A model generated the notes under the pieces. That model saw only the letters and a program-made list of their open reading frames with translations. It did not search any database and was not told the origin of the DNA. A program made the translations under genes and the position numbers. Shown here one piece after another: positions 42,861 through 51,244 of a stretch of 64,000 nt of DNA (position 1 is its first letter; each line of letters begins with the position of its first letter). The DNA lies in the NCBI RefSeq assembly GCF_014054985.1, contig NZ_CP059569.1, forward strand, positions 2,170,001-2,234,000. The letters are read 5' to 3'. The DNA is from Kingella oralis. Lineage in GTDB: Bacteria > Pseudomonadota > Gammaproteobacteria > Burkholderiales > Neisseriaceae.

Positions 42861-44225
42861 TTACATCTTGGGAAACATCCCCTTCATCCCGCCTGCCAAT
42901 TTCATCAATTTGCCCAACCCCTTGCCGCTAAACATCTTCATCATCTGCTGCGATTGCTCAAACTGCTTCAACATTTTGTTTACTTCTTGCACCGTGGTGC
43001 CTGCCCCTGCGGCAATGCGTTTTTTGCGGCTGGCTTTGATGATGGCGGGGTTGGCGCGTTCTTTCGGGGTCATAGAATTGATGATGGCTTCCACGTGTCC
43101 CATCGCTTTTTCTGCCGTACCCTCGGGGATTTGCTTGGCAGCTTGCCCCAATTCGCCTGGCATTTTAGACAGCAGGCTTTCCAAGCCGCCCATATTGCGC
43201 ATTTGCTGGATTTGCGCTTTAAAGTCGTTTAAATCAAAGCCCTTGCCGCGATGCAGTTTTTTCGCCATTTCGGCGGCAACTTCTTCATCAATGCCTTTTT
43301 GCACATCTTCAATCAGGGTAACCACATCGCCCATGCCCAAAATGCGCCCTGCCACGCGGTCGGGGTAAAACGGCTCCAAACCGTTGATTTTTTCGCCAAT
43401 CCCCAAAAACTTAATCGGCTTGCCTGTTACTTGGCGCACCGACAACGCCGCACCGCCGCGCGAATCGCCATCCATTTTGGTCAAAATCACGCCCGTGAGC
43501 GGCAAGGCTTCGTTAAACGCCTGCGCGGTGTTCACCGCATCCTGCCCCAGCATCGCATCCACCACAAACAGCGTTTCCACAGGGTTCACCGCCGCATGAA
43601 TTGCCTTGATTTCGTTCATCATTTCTTCGTCAATCGCCAAACGCCCTGCGGTGTCCACCATCAGTACATCATAAAAATGCTTTTTGGCGTAATCCTGCGC
43701 GGCAAGGGCGATGTCCACCGGCTTTTGCGACACATCGGACGGGAAAAAATCCACGCCCACTTGCTCGGCCAACAATTTCAACTGCTCAATCGCGGCGGGG
43801 CGATACACGTCTGCCGACACCAGCAAGATTTTCTTTTTCTTATCCTGCTCTTTGAGCAAGCGCGACAGCTTGCCCACGGTGGTGGTTTTGCCCGCGCCCT
43901 GCAAACCCGCCATCAGCACGGTGGCAGGCGGCGCGGCAGCCAAGTTTAACGCGCTGTTTTCCTTGCCCATCAGCTCGGTTAAGGCTTCGTTCACAATGCC
44001 GAAAAAGGCTTGGTCGGGGGTTAAATCGTGGGCGAACTCGTGTCCCAACGCGCGTTCTTTCACTTGGTTCACAAAATCTTTCACAATCGGCAACGCCACA
44101 TCGGCTTCCAGCAGCGCAAGGCGCACTTCGCGTAACGCTTCTTTGATGTTGTCTTCGGTGAGCGTGGCTTTGCCGCGAATGTTTTTGAATACTTTGGAGA
44201 ATCGGTTGGTTAGGTTGTCTAGCAT
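42861..44225 (-). CDS. ffh: signal recognition particle protein Ffh
   Basis: 454 residues. The GTPase has GLQGAGKTTTVGKLSRLL, DVYRPAAIEQLKLLAEQ, DTAGRLAIDEEMMNEIK and TKMDGDSRGGAALSV. The C-terminal M domain is Met-rich (FEQSQQMMKMFSGKGLGKLM and MKGMFPKM), binding signal peptides and 4.5S RNA. It works with FtsY (31.6 kb). Confidence 0.97.
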   Translation of the reverse strand: MLDNLTNRFSKVFKNIRGKATLTEDNIKEALREVRLALLEADVALPIVKDFVNQVKERALGHEFAHDLTPDQAFFGIVNEALTELMGKENSALNLAAAPPATVLMAGLQGAGKTTTVGKLSRLLKEQDKKKKILLVSADVYRPAAIEQLKLLAEQVGVDFFPSDVSQKPVDIALAAQDYAKKHFYDVLMVDTAGRLAIDEEMMNEIKAIHAAVNPVETLFVVDAMLGQDAVNTAQAFNEALPLTGVILTKMDGDSRGGAALSVRQVTGKPIKFLGIGEKINGLEPFYPDRVAGRILGMGDVVTLIEDVQKGIDEEVAAEMAKKLHRGKGFDLNDFKAQIQQMRNMGGLESLLSKMPGELGQAAKQIPEGTAEKAMGHVEAIINSMTPKERANPAIIKASRKKRIAAGAGTTVQEVNKMLKQFEQSQQMMKMFSGKGLGKLMKLAGGMKGMFPKM

Positions 44226-44453
44226 GGTTATTCCTTGATGATGGGCAGCCTGAAATCGGTTTTCAGGCTGCCTCTGATAATGCGTTGGCTGATAGATGGT
44301 TTCGCGTTTTAGCTACGCCGAAACTCGTTTTCAGGCTGCCCTATCCTGCTGCGCCGCCCTGCCCAAAGGCAGCCTGAAACGCGATAAATGCAAAGGCGCG
44401 CATTTTAACACAGCCCCGCCCCGCCAACACGCGCAGCACAGTTGCCCACATCT

Positions 44454-44553
44454 TTATCCACACCTCGCCCACCCCCTTGCAAAGCCTGATGCAGCCTGAA
44501 AATCCACCATCCATGCACAGCATAATCACGCCCTGCCCACACACTTATCCACA
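44454..44553 (+). other. two perfect DnaA-box nonamers between ffh and ftsE
   Basis: TTATCCACA occurs at 44454-44462 and 44545-44553, same orientation, with a variant TTGCCCACA at 44442-44450. No dnaA or dnaN gene is near. The gap 44226-44618 also contains DUS pairs (near 44245) and the ftsE promoter. Confidence 0.5.
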
Positions 44554-44556
44554 CGT

Positions 44557-44585
44557 TTTTCAGGCTGCCTTTGTTCGCGTATAAT
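44557..44585 (+). promoter_or_regulatory. likely promoter of ftsE-ftsX
   Basis: A perfect TATAAT (44580-44585) is 17 bases from TTTTCA (44557-44562), 33 bases before the ftsE ATG. A DUS lies between the boxes, an unusual position. Confidence 0.5.
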
Positions 44586-44618
44586 CACGCCGTTATTTCA
44601 AAAGAGTAAAAACACGCA

Positions 44619-45272
44619 ATGATCCGTTTTGAATCCGTTTCCAAAACCTATCCCGGCGGCTACCAAGCCTTAAAGAATGTGAGCTTCACCATCGCCAAGG
44701 GCGAGATGATTTTTATTGCAGGGCATTCGGGCGCGGGCAAATCCACTGTGTTGCGTTTGATTGCGGGCATCACCAAGCCCACCACCGGCAAAGTATTAGT
44801 AAACAAACACGATTTGGGCGAGCTAAGCGACAACCAGCTGTGCTATATGCGCCAACACATCGGCATCGTGTTCCAAGACCACAAAATCCTGTTTGACCGC
44901 AATGTGTTGCAAAACGTGATGCTACCCTTGCGCATCATCGGCTACGACAACGAATCCGCCGAAAAGCGCGCGCGCGTGGCGATTGAAAAAGTGGGTTTGG
45001 CGGGGCGCGAGCTGTCTGACCCCAACGGCTTATCAGGCGGCGAGCAGCAACGCCTGTGCATCGCCCGCGCCGTGGTGCACCAGCCCAGCTTGTTGATTGC
45101 CGACGAGCCCTCCGCCAACCTAGACCGCGCCTACGCGCTGGACATCATGGAATTGTTCAAATCGTTTCACCAAGTGGGCACCACCGTAATCGTGTCGGCG
45201 CACGATGAAACCCTAATGCAGGATTACGGGCATCGCATTTTGCGTTTACAAGGCGGGAGGTTTGCAGGATGA
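44619..45272 (+). CDS. ftsE: cell division ATP-binding protein FtsE
   Basis: 217 residues, an ABC ATPase: Walker A GHSGAGKSTVLRL, Q loop and the signature NGLSGGEQQRLCIARAV, Walker B LLIADEPSANLD, H loop VSAHDE. With FtsX it forms a membrane complex that activates peptidoglycan hydrolases at the septum. It overlaps ftsX by four bases. Confidence 0.97.
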   Translation: MIRFESVSKTYPGGYQALKNVSFTIAKGEMIFIAGHSGAGKSTVLRLIAGITKPTTGKVLVNKHDLGELSDNQLCYMRQHIGIVFQDHKILFDRNVLQNVMLPLRIIGYDNESAEKRARVAIEKVGLAGRELSDPNGLSGGEQQRLCIARAVVHQPSLLIADEPSANLDRAYALDIMELFKSFHQVGTTVIVSAHDETLMQDYGHRILRLQGGRFAG

Positions 45273-46186
45273 GCAGCAATTATTTTTCGTTACACGCCGA
45301 AAGCGCGAAACGCGCCGCAGGCTATTTTTTCAAACAGCCGATTGCCTCGCTGCTGATTTTGGCGATGCTGTCGATTGCCATGACGCTGCCGCTCACGCTG
45401 TATTTGGGTGTGCAAAGCAGCAAAGACGTGTTAGACAAGCTCAACGATGTACCCAACATCACGCTGTATATGGATGCGGCCGCCAGCCCCGTTAACAATG
45501 AAACCGTGCAAAAACTGCTCGCCGAAGACAAGCGCGTGCAAGCGGTGAAATTTGTGGGCAAGGAGCAAGGCTTGGCGGAAATGCAACAAGCAATGGGCGG
45601 GCAAGACATTGGCGCGATGCTGGATGAAAACCCGCTGCCCGATGCGTTTATCGTTACGCCGAAAGAAAACAATCCGCAGGCGATTGCGGCATTGCAAGAA
45701 GATTTGTCGCATTATCCGATGGTGGAATCGGCGCAAATGGACAAGGAATGGATGCAAACCTTGTATCAATTCAATCAGTTGGTAAACAAAGTGTTTTGGT
45801 TTTTAGCGGTTACGCTGGGGCTGGCGTTTGTGTTGGTTGCCAATAACACCATTCGCCTGCAAATTTTGACGCATAAAGAAGAAATTGAAATCACCAAGCT
45901 GTTGGGCGCGCCCTCATCGTTTGTGCGCCGTCCGTTTTTGTATCAAGCGGCGTGGGAAAGCCTGCTGGCATCGGGCATGAGCTTGGGGCTGTGCACGCTG
46001 GTGATGCAAACCTCGCAGCCGTTGGTCAATCAAATCTTCCAGCCCTATGGCATCAATTTGCAATGGCGCACGTTTACGCCATCGGAAATGACGGTGGTGC
46101 TGCTGGTGGTGTGTTTGCTCGGCATTATGGGCGCATGGCTGGCGGTTACGCAGCATTTGTTTCACTTTCGGGCGAAACGGGATTGA
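45269..46186 (+). CDS. ftsX: cell division protein FtsX
   Basis: 305 residues. An N-terminal cytoplasmic part (SNYFSLHAESAKRAAGYFFK), first helix (IASLLILAMLSIAMTLPLTL), an external loop of about 120 residues and three C-terminal helices (FWFLAVTLGLAFVLVANNT and others). Typical FtsX layout. Start ATGA overlaps the ftsE stop. Confidence 0.96.
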   Translation: MSSNYFSLHAESAKRAAGYFFKQPIASLLILAMLSIAMTLPLTLYLGVQSSKDVLDKLNDVPNITLYMDAAASPVNNETVQKLLAEDKRVQAVKFVGKEQGLAEMQQAMGGQDIGAMLDENPLPDAFIVTPKENNPQAIAALQEDLSHYPMVESAQMDKEWMQTLYQFNQLVNKVFWFLAVTLGLAFVLVANNTIRLQILTHKEEIEITKLLGAPSSFVRRPFLYQAAWESLLASGMSLGLCTLVMQTSQPLVNQIFQPYGINLQWRTFTPSEMTVVLLVVCLLGIMGAWLAVTQHLFHFRAKRD

Positions 46187-46215
46187 TGGGATTAGGCAGC
46201 CTGAAAACGATACGA

Positions 46216-46286
46216 GCAGGGTGTGCGGCTTCGCCATGCACCGTTTAGCCAATGTTTCATAGTGCGTGGCAAAGCCACACGCCCTA
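46216..46286. repeat. 24-bp inverted repeat pair after ftsX
   Basis: AGGGTGTGCGGCTTCGCC then ATGCAC (from 46218) is matched in reverse by GTGCGTGGCAAAGCC then ACACGCCCT (46262-46285), with four transitions in 24 positions. The loop is about 20 bases. It lies in a gap (46187-46438) that also holds DUS pairs; no gene is supported there. Confidence 0.55.
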
Positions 46287-46438
46287 CAAGATTTATTCCG
46301 CAATCAAATACCGTTTCAGGCTGCCTAATGGGTTATTAGGCAGCCTGAAAACCTATTGGGGTTTGGGAAGTGGCAATCGTGTTAAAACATTAGAGCGTGG
46401 CGTTTTTCGCTGCGCCTTTTTTACGCTTCTAGCTTAGG

Positions 46439-47071
46439 TTATTTGCGATAAAAATAATAAGCATGCGTGTCATGTTCTTCTTTGGGTTCACATTCTTTAT
46501 GCCCACTTCGGATGCCAAGTAGATTGGATACGGTTAGCCCTGAACTGTAATTTTTAGGAAAGCGAGTGTATTGATACAGTACAGTTTTAGTTTCCCAATC
46601 ATAGTAAAGAACGCTATCCAAATTCGCATAATCATTAAACTTATAATATCCTGATTCATAAACCAAAACACGCTTATGAATTAAATATTCTAGATGATAT
46701 TCAACACCCTTAAAATTAAAAGTACTCGGGTATTTCTGCTTTTCTTCTTCGGAAAGTTCACGCACTGTTCTGGTTCCATAGTCAGCAAGTTTTACCCATG
46801 CCTCATGCCCGCCCACCATTTCGCGCCATTTCTCATACGGCACATAAATGGTTATTTTGGCTTGCTTGCAGGCTTCCTTGCCTGCTAAATAAGCACGGTA
46901 ACCGTCAATAGTCAGATATAACCACCAACCGCCAAACGGCAGCATCAAAAAGCATAAGGTAACAATGCGTACAGCCAGTTTATTTTTAGTAGGTTTAGGC
47001 GACAAAAAGATGACAAAACAAGCAATACCGAGCCAAAAGGCTAAAAGAAACAAAATGACGATACGAATCAT
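46439..47071 (-). CDS. membrane protein, unknown
   Basis: 210 residues. Two N-terminal membrane helices (IVILFLLAFWLGIACFVIFL and IVTLCFLMLPFGGWWLYLTI) precede a soluble domain rich in Tyr and Lys (GVEYHLEYLIHKRVLVYESG). The gene is more AT-rich than its neighbours and carries no DUS, which hints at acquisition. No family recognised. Confidence 0.65.
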   Translation of the reverse strand: MIRIVILFLLAFWLGIACFVIFLSPKPTKNKLAVRIVTLCFLMLPFGGWWLYLTIDGYRAYLAGKEACKQAKITIYVPYEKWREMVGGHEAWVKLADYGTRTVRELSEEEKQKYPSTFNFKGVEYHLEYLIHKRVLVYESGYYKFNDYANLDSVLYYDWETKTVLYQYTRFPKNYSSGLTVSNLLGIRSGHKECEPKEEHDTHAYYFYRK

Positions 47072-47298
47072 GATTTTTCCTTTGGGTTGAATGGTTGGAA
47101 CTGCGCTAGCGAAGGCGTTTTTTCAATCCGCCTTTCTATCATCTGCAACAGTCGTCTTAATCAGCGCAAGCAAAAATGGGGCAAATGGGCATGGTTTGAA
47201 TGGGCTAGGCTATTTCAGGCTGCCTCAGCGTTATTGCAAAGGTTTCAGGCTGCTTATGCAAATAATGAATACAGATTGAAACCTTTGCAAAACGGGTA

Positions 47299-47391
47299 AC
47301 CAATGGAGCGTCGGCGGCTCGCCGACATTTTGGTAAACCCGTGATGCTCTGTTTGTAGCCATTTGGCGGCGAGCCGCCGCCGCTCCATTTT
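47299..47391. repeat. palindromic intergenic repeat, copy C
   Basis: AACCAATGGAGCGTCGGCGG, CTCGCCGACATTTTGGTAAACC on one side and GGCGGCGAGCCGCCGCCGC, TCCATTTT on the other form long inverted ends. The best-preserved copy in the window. It lies before ogt, with several DUS and the motif TTTGCAAAGGTTTCAGGCTGC on both sides. Confidence 0.75.
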
Positions 47392-47435
47392 AGATTTCAG
47401 GCTGCCTTTGGGGTTTTGCAAAGGTTTCAGGCTGC

Positions 47436-47981
47436 CTAAAACAAACTCTCGCCAAACAAATCCTGGCTGTTCGGCAACTCGCCGCGTTCGTGCGCCAGCA
47501 GCCATTGTTTGCGCTGCAAGCCGCCTGCGTAGCCCGTTAGGCTACCGTCCGAGCCGATGACGCGGTGGCAGGGGATGATGATGGACACGCGGTTTGCGCC
47601 GTTGGCGTTGGCTACGGCACGCACGGCGGTGGGCTTGCCGATGCGGTTGGCTTGTTCTTGGTAGCTGACGGTTTTGCCGTAGGGAATGGTTTGCAGGGCT
47701 TGCCACACGGCAGCCTGAAACGGGGTGGCGGGCGTGTGCAGGGCAACGCTAAATTGGATGCGGCAGCCTGAAAAGTATTCGTTGAGCTCGGCTTCGGTTT
47801 GCTGCAAGTGGATGTTGTCGCCGACGGCGATGGGGCGTTGCAGCAGGCGTTGCAAATCTTGCTGCTCGCGCTCTATGCGTTTGCTGCCAACGAATTCCAG
47901 CAGGCATAAGCCTTGCTCGGTGGCACAGACAATGATTTTGCCCAGCGGGCTGGGGAAGGTGCGGGTTTGGATGGCGGGCAT
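47436..47981 (-). CDS. ogt: methylated-DNA--protein-cysteine methyltransferase
   Basis: 181 residues. The active-site motif is IIPCHRVIGSDGSLTGYAGG, with Cys as methyl acceptor, preceded by PYGKTVSYQEQANRIGKP. It removes alkyl groups from O6-guanine in one turnover. No Ada regulatory domain is present, so this is the Ogt form. Two DUS lie in the coding region. Confidence 0.93.
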   Translation of the reverse strand: MPAIQTRTFPSPLGKIIVCATEQGLCLLEFVGSKRIEREQQDLQRLLQRPIAVGDNIHLQQTEAELNEYFSGCRIQFSVALHTPATPFQAAVWQALQTIPYGKTVSYQEQANRIGKPTAVRAVANANGANRVSIIIPCHRVIGSDGSLTGYAGGLQRKQWLLAHERGELPNSQDLFGESLF

Positions 47982-48150
47982 GGCGGGGCTTTCGTGGTTG
48001 GATTGGGAAAGGCGTGAGATGGCGCGGGCGGCGGAAGTTTAGCGCGGGCGAAGCGTGGGTATGGCGGTGCAACGCCATGCAACGGTTGAATCTGCGGCAG
48101 GGTTTGGGCAGCCTGAAAGTGAATGGATGAAGCGAAACGGGGGAGAATTC

Positions 48151-48176
48151 GTTTTAGCTTCGCTACGCAGGCTGCC
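48151..48176. repeat. TGCGTAGCGAAGC-type repeat, reversed copy
   Basis: GTTTTAGCTTCGCTACGCAG then GCTGCC, reverse complement of the first part of the copies at 41754 and 42783. It lies in the 47982-48419 gap. Confidence 0.6.
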
Positions 48177-48251
48177 CTACCTAATTCCGTAGCCATAGCA
48201 CGGCTTTGAGGCAGCCTGAAAACTTTATTGGTAAGCCGCCTGAAAATAACC

Positions 48252-48366
48252 ACCGCCGTCATTCCCGCGCAGGCGGGCATCTTATTTGGCATTCGGCAAT
48301 CTTTGTAAAAACCATACATGGCTTGCATTCTGCCAAGATTCCCGCCTGCGCGGGAATGACGGCGGT
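48252..48366. repeat. dRS3-containing 26-bp inverted repeat pair
   Basis: ACCGCCGTCATTCCCGCGCA then GGCGGG (48252-48277) is repeated exactly in reverse at 48341-48366 around a 63-base centre. The right copy includes a perfect dRS3 unit, ATTCCC-N8-GGGAAT (48338-48357). The left copy differs from dRS3 at one position. dRS3 repeats are a known Neisseria family and a target for filamentous phage insertion. Confidence 0.75.
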
Positions 48367-48419
48367 TGCTATTTCTTGCTTCGTTTTGGGTTGGGCAACG
48401 TTTTCAGGCTGCCTTTGGT

Positions 48420-49787
48420 TTAGAATTTGGCTGGCTTTTCGGGGCGAGCCCAGCCTTCAACCGTTTGCTGGCGTGCGCGGGCAATCACCAGCTTGCCCGC
48501 GGCGCAGTTTTTGGTAATCACGCTGCCCGCGCCCGTGGTCGCCTTATCGCCAATGGTTACGGGGGCGACCAGCACGCTGTTGGAGCCGATGCGCACTTGG
48601 TTGCCGATGGTGGTTTGGTGTTTGTTTACGCCGTCGTAATTGGCGGTGATTGTGCCCGCGCCAATGTTGGTTTGCTCGCCGATGGTGGTGTCGCCGATGT
48701 AGCTCAAATGGTTGGCTTTGCTGCCGCGCCCGATTTGGCTGTTTTTCACTTCCACAAAATTGCCGATATGCACTTCGTCCGCCAGCACGGCTTGGGGGCG
48801 CAGGCGGGCGAACGGACCGATTTGCGCGTTTGCGCCGATGGTGCAGTCTTCCAAGTGGCTGAACGGGGCGATGCGCGTGCCTGCGGCGATTTTGGCGTTG
48901 TGTAGCACGCAGTTGGCGCCGATGGTTACGTTGTCGCCCAATTCGCAATCGCCTGTGAACACGCAGTTCACGTCAATTTGCACGTCTTGCCCGTGTTTCA
49001 GGCTGCCGCGCAGGTCAAAGCGGCTGGGGTCCAGCAGGGTTACGCCGCTTTGCAGCAGTTGCCGCGCTTGGTTTTGCTGGAAAATGCGTTCCAATTCAGC
49101 CAGTTGCATTTTGTTGTTCACGCCTGCGGCAAGATGATGCGCCGACACGGGCTGCGGCGTGATGGCAACGCCATCGCGCACGGCAAGGGCGACGACATCG
49201 GTCAGATAATATTCGCCCTGCGCGTTGTTGCTTTGCAGCGCGTTCAGCCAGCCGCCCAAATATTGATTGGCCAACACAAAAATGCCAGTGTTCACTTCGC
49301 GGATAGCTTTTTGCGCGGCGGTGGCATCTTTTTCTTCTACGATTTGCACCACTTGCCCGCGCTCGTTGCGGATGATGCGCCCGTAGCCCGCGGGGTTGTC
49401 CATGATGTCGGTGAGGATGCCTACGCCCTCGCCTGCGGCATCCAACAGGGCGTGCAAGTTTGCGGCATCAATCAGCGGCACATCGCCGTATAGCACCAGC
49501 GTGCGCCCATGCGGCGGCAGATGCGGCAGCGCGGTTTTGACGGCGTGTCCTGTGCCAAGCTGCTCGGTTTGCTCCACCCAGTTTACGTTGGCAGCGGCAA
49601 GCTGTTGTTTCACTTGCTCTTTGCCATGCCCAATCACCACATGGATGGCTTGCGGGGCGAGCGTTTGCGCGGTTTGGATAACGTGCGCGAGCATGGGTTT
49701 GCCGCCGATGGGGTGCAACACTTTGGGCTGGCGGGAATACATGCGCGTGCCTTTGCCTGCGGCGAGGATGATGATGTTTAGGGTCAT
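48420..49787 (-). CDS. glmU: bifunctional GlmU (UDP-GlcNAc pyrophosphorylase/GlcN-1-P acetyltransferase)
   Basis: 455 residues from the ATG at 49787, preceded by AAAGGAAACCCC. The N-terminal nucleotidyl-transferase has LAAGKGTRMYSRQPKVLHP, GTGHAVKTALPHL and YGDVPLID. The C-terminal left-handed beta-helix of hexapeptide repeats (IGANAQIGPFARLRP, FVEVKNSQIGRGSKANHLSY) carries the acetyltransferase. It makes UDP-GlcNAc for peptidoglycan and lipid A. A DUS in the linker encodes GSLK. Confidence 0.96.
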   Translation of the reverse strand: MTLNIIILAAGKGTRMYSRQPKVLHPIGGKPMLAHVIQTAQTLAPQAIHVVIGHGKEQVKQQLAAANVNWVEQTEQLGTGHAVKTALPHLPPHGRTLVLYGDVPLIDAANLHALLDAAGEGVGILTDIMDNPAGYGRIIRNERGQVVQIVEEKDATAAQKAIREVNTGIFVLANQYLGGWLNALQSNNAQGEYYLTDVVALAVRDGVAITPQPVSAHHLAAGVNNKMQLAELERIFQQNQARQLLQSGVTLLDPSRFDLRGSLKHGQDVQIDVNCVFTGDCELGDNVTIGANCVLHNAKIAAGTRIAPFSHLEDCTIGANAQIGPFARLRPQAVLADEVHIGNFVEVKNSQIGRGSKANHLSYIGDTTIGEQTNIGAGTITANYDGVNKHQTTIGNQVRIGSNSVLVAPVTIGDKATTGAGSVITKNCAAGKLVIARARQQTVEGWARPEKPAKF

Positions 49788-49886
49788 GGGGTTTCCTTTG
49801 GGGTGGGGTTTTACTATAAGCAATATGGTTTCAGGCTGCCTTATCTTGCTGAGGCAGCCTGAAAATGATGATTTGCCTGTAAACAA

Positions 49887-50105
49887 CTATTCGCCTGTAT
49901 TGGGCAAGATGGCGTGTGGCTCGGGGCGCGCGCTGTGGTACAGGGTGTTTTGCGATGCCGCGCCGTTGGTGTAGTAAACACCTGTGCCGGTGGGGTATTT
50001 TTGGCGAACGTGGGTTCTGCCGTCGTCGCCCGCATAGGTTTCCCATGTGCAGGCGGATAGGGCGGCGGTGGCGATGAGGGCGAGGATAAGGGGGGTGGTT
50101 TTCAT
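49887..50105 (-). CDS. small lipoprotein, unknown
   Basis: 72 residues with lipobox LSAC (Cys 19) after a signal MKTTPLILALIATAALSAC. The rest (WETYAGDDGRTHVRQKYPTG) has no known fold. AAAGGACAACCCC precedes the ATG. A Correia-type element begins 25 bases upstream and could influence its expression. Confidence 0.7.
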   Translation of the reverse strand: MKTTPLILALIATAALSACTWETYAGDDGRTHVRQKYPTGTGVYYTNGAASQNTLYHSARPEPHAILPNTGE

Positions 50106-50130
50106 GGGGTTGTCCTTTGTTTGGAAAGTG

Positions 50131-50236
50131 TATAGTGAATTGAATTTGAATGATTACTGCGTTGGCTCGCCTTGCTGTACTACTTGTACTATCTGCGGCT
50201 CGCCGCCTTGTACTCATTCAAATTGAATTCACTATA
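50131..50236. mobile_element. Correia-type miniature element (106 bp)
   Basis: TATAGTGAATT and its complement AATTCACTATA form terminal inverted repeats of 23 bp with one mismatch (first copy TATAGTGAATTGAATTTG, second reversed). The interior (GCGTTGGCTCGCCTTGCTGT, TACTACTTGTACTATCTGCG, GCTCGCCGCCTTGTA) follows the Neisseria Correia element closely, and 106 bp is the usual short-form length. Insertion is at a TA. In Neisseria such elements supply promoters and RNase III sites. Confidence 0.85.
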
Positions 50237-50303
50237 AATTATAACAGATATGGTTGAGGCAGCCTGAAATGAGGGTTTCAGGCTGCCTCTGTGCGCATCG
50301 CGT

Positions 50304-50387
50304 TTAGCTGCAATCCCAAGTAAACAACGCGGCGGGCTGCAAAGTGCGGTGGAGATAGTCTTGGCAGAAATCGGGCAGGGTGTTCAT
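50304..50387 (-). CDS. possible 27-residue small protein
   Basis: Minus strand ATG at 50387, with GGAGAG six bases upstream, encoding MNTLPDFCQDYLHRTLQPAA and seven more residues (LFTWDCS). No family recognised. It lies downstream of the gene at 50492-51064 and could be a relic. The rest of the 50106-50491 gap holds the Correia-type element and DUS (50260-50288). Confidence 0.35.
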   Translation of the reverse strand: MNTLPDFCQDYLHRTLQPAALFTWDCS

Positions 50388-50491
50388 GGCGACTCTCCGT
50401 GGCAAACAAAAAATGCGGATTGAATCGGTTGCAAAATCTCCGTCTGCGCGGGCATGGCGGCGGTTAGGTTTTCAGCCACTCTATGCAGTTT

Positions 50492-51064
50492 TCAGGCTGC
50501 CTGCGTCTGCGCATCCACCCATTCTCTGGGCAGCGCGCTGTCGTGCATTTCCAACACGAAGCCTTGGATTTCGCTTGGATAGCGACGGGCGGCTTCGGCG
50601 AGGATGTGGCGGTAAACGTGTTGGCTGAACACGTTGTCCTCTTCATTTTCCGCCGTGAAGCCGATGGTTTGCCACTCTTTGCCATCGGAAACAATCTGCC
50701 AATCGCCAAATTGCAGGGCAATTTGACCGCTTTCTTCGCCCGCTGCCAGCCGCCAGTCGGCTTCGCTCCATTCGTACACGCCTTCCAGCTCGCGCTCGCC
50801 GGGGACTTCATCGTCATCCTCGTTTTCATAAGCGTCGGCATAGTCCCAAATTTCGCCGCCTATTTCATATTCCAGCAGCAACTGCGGGTCGCTTACCGCT
50901 GCGCCTGCACCAAATTCAAACGACGCGCCTTCTTCAAAGCCGTGCACAAACAGCCAGCCGAAGGAGCAGGCGGCGTTGTGCGCACGATTGCTGGCACGGA
51001 TGCGGAAAATCAGGTGTTCAATAATGGCTTCAATGTTGGCGGGTTTCAGGCGGGTAATCTGCAT
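50492..51064 (-). CDS. acidic cytoplasmic protein, unknown
   Basis: 190 residues, strongly acidic with no signal or membrane helix. FRIRASNRAHNAACSFGWLF, YEIGGEIWDYADAYENEDDD and QHVYRHILAEAARRYPSEIQ are its main features. A DUS lies at its 3' end, giving the final AQTQAA. It is convergent with nothing and divergent from dprA. No family recognised. Confidence 0.65.
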   Translation of the reverse strand: MQITRLKPANIEAIIEHLIFRIRASNRAHNAACSFGWLFVHGFEEGASFEFGAGAAVSDPQLLLEYEIGGEIWDYADAYENEDDDEVPGERELEGVYEWSEADWRLAAGEESGQIALQFGDWQIVSDGKEWQTIGFTAENEEDNVFSQHVYRHILAEAARRYPSEIQGFVLEMHDSALPREWVDAQTQAA

Positions 51065-51244
51065 GCGTTTTCCTGATTGGAGAGATTGACGAGGCTGGCT
51101 GTGATTTTCAGGCAGCCTGAAAAAACCGGCATTCTACCCGAAATCTGCCTGTAAAATAGCCAACCTTGCCAACCAGATTAGCCCAAATTTCAGGCTGCCC
51201 TGAATATGAAACCTGCCCGCCCGCTTTCCACAAAAGGACACCCC

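Noticed and set aside
46252..46437. 61-codon frame after ftsX
   Set aside because: Consists of an inverted repeat and DUS; no ribosome site.
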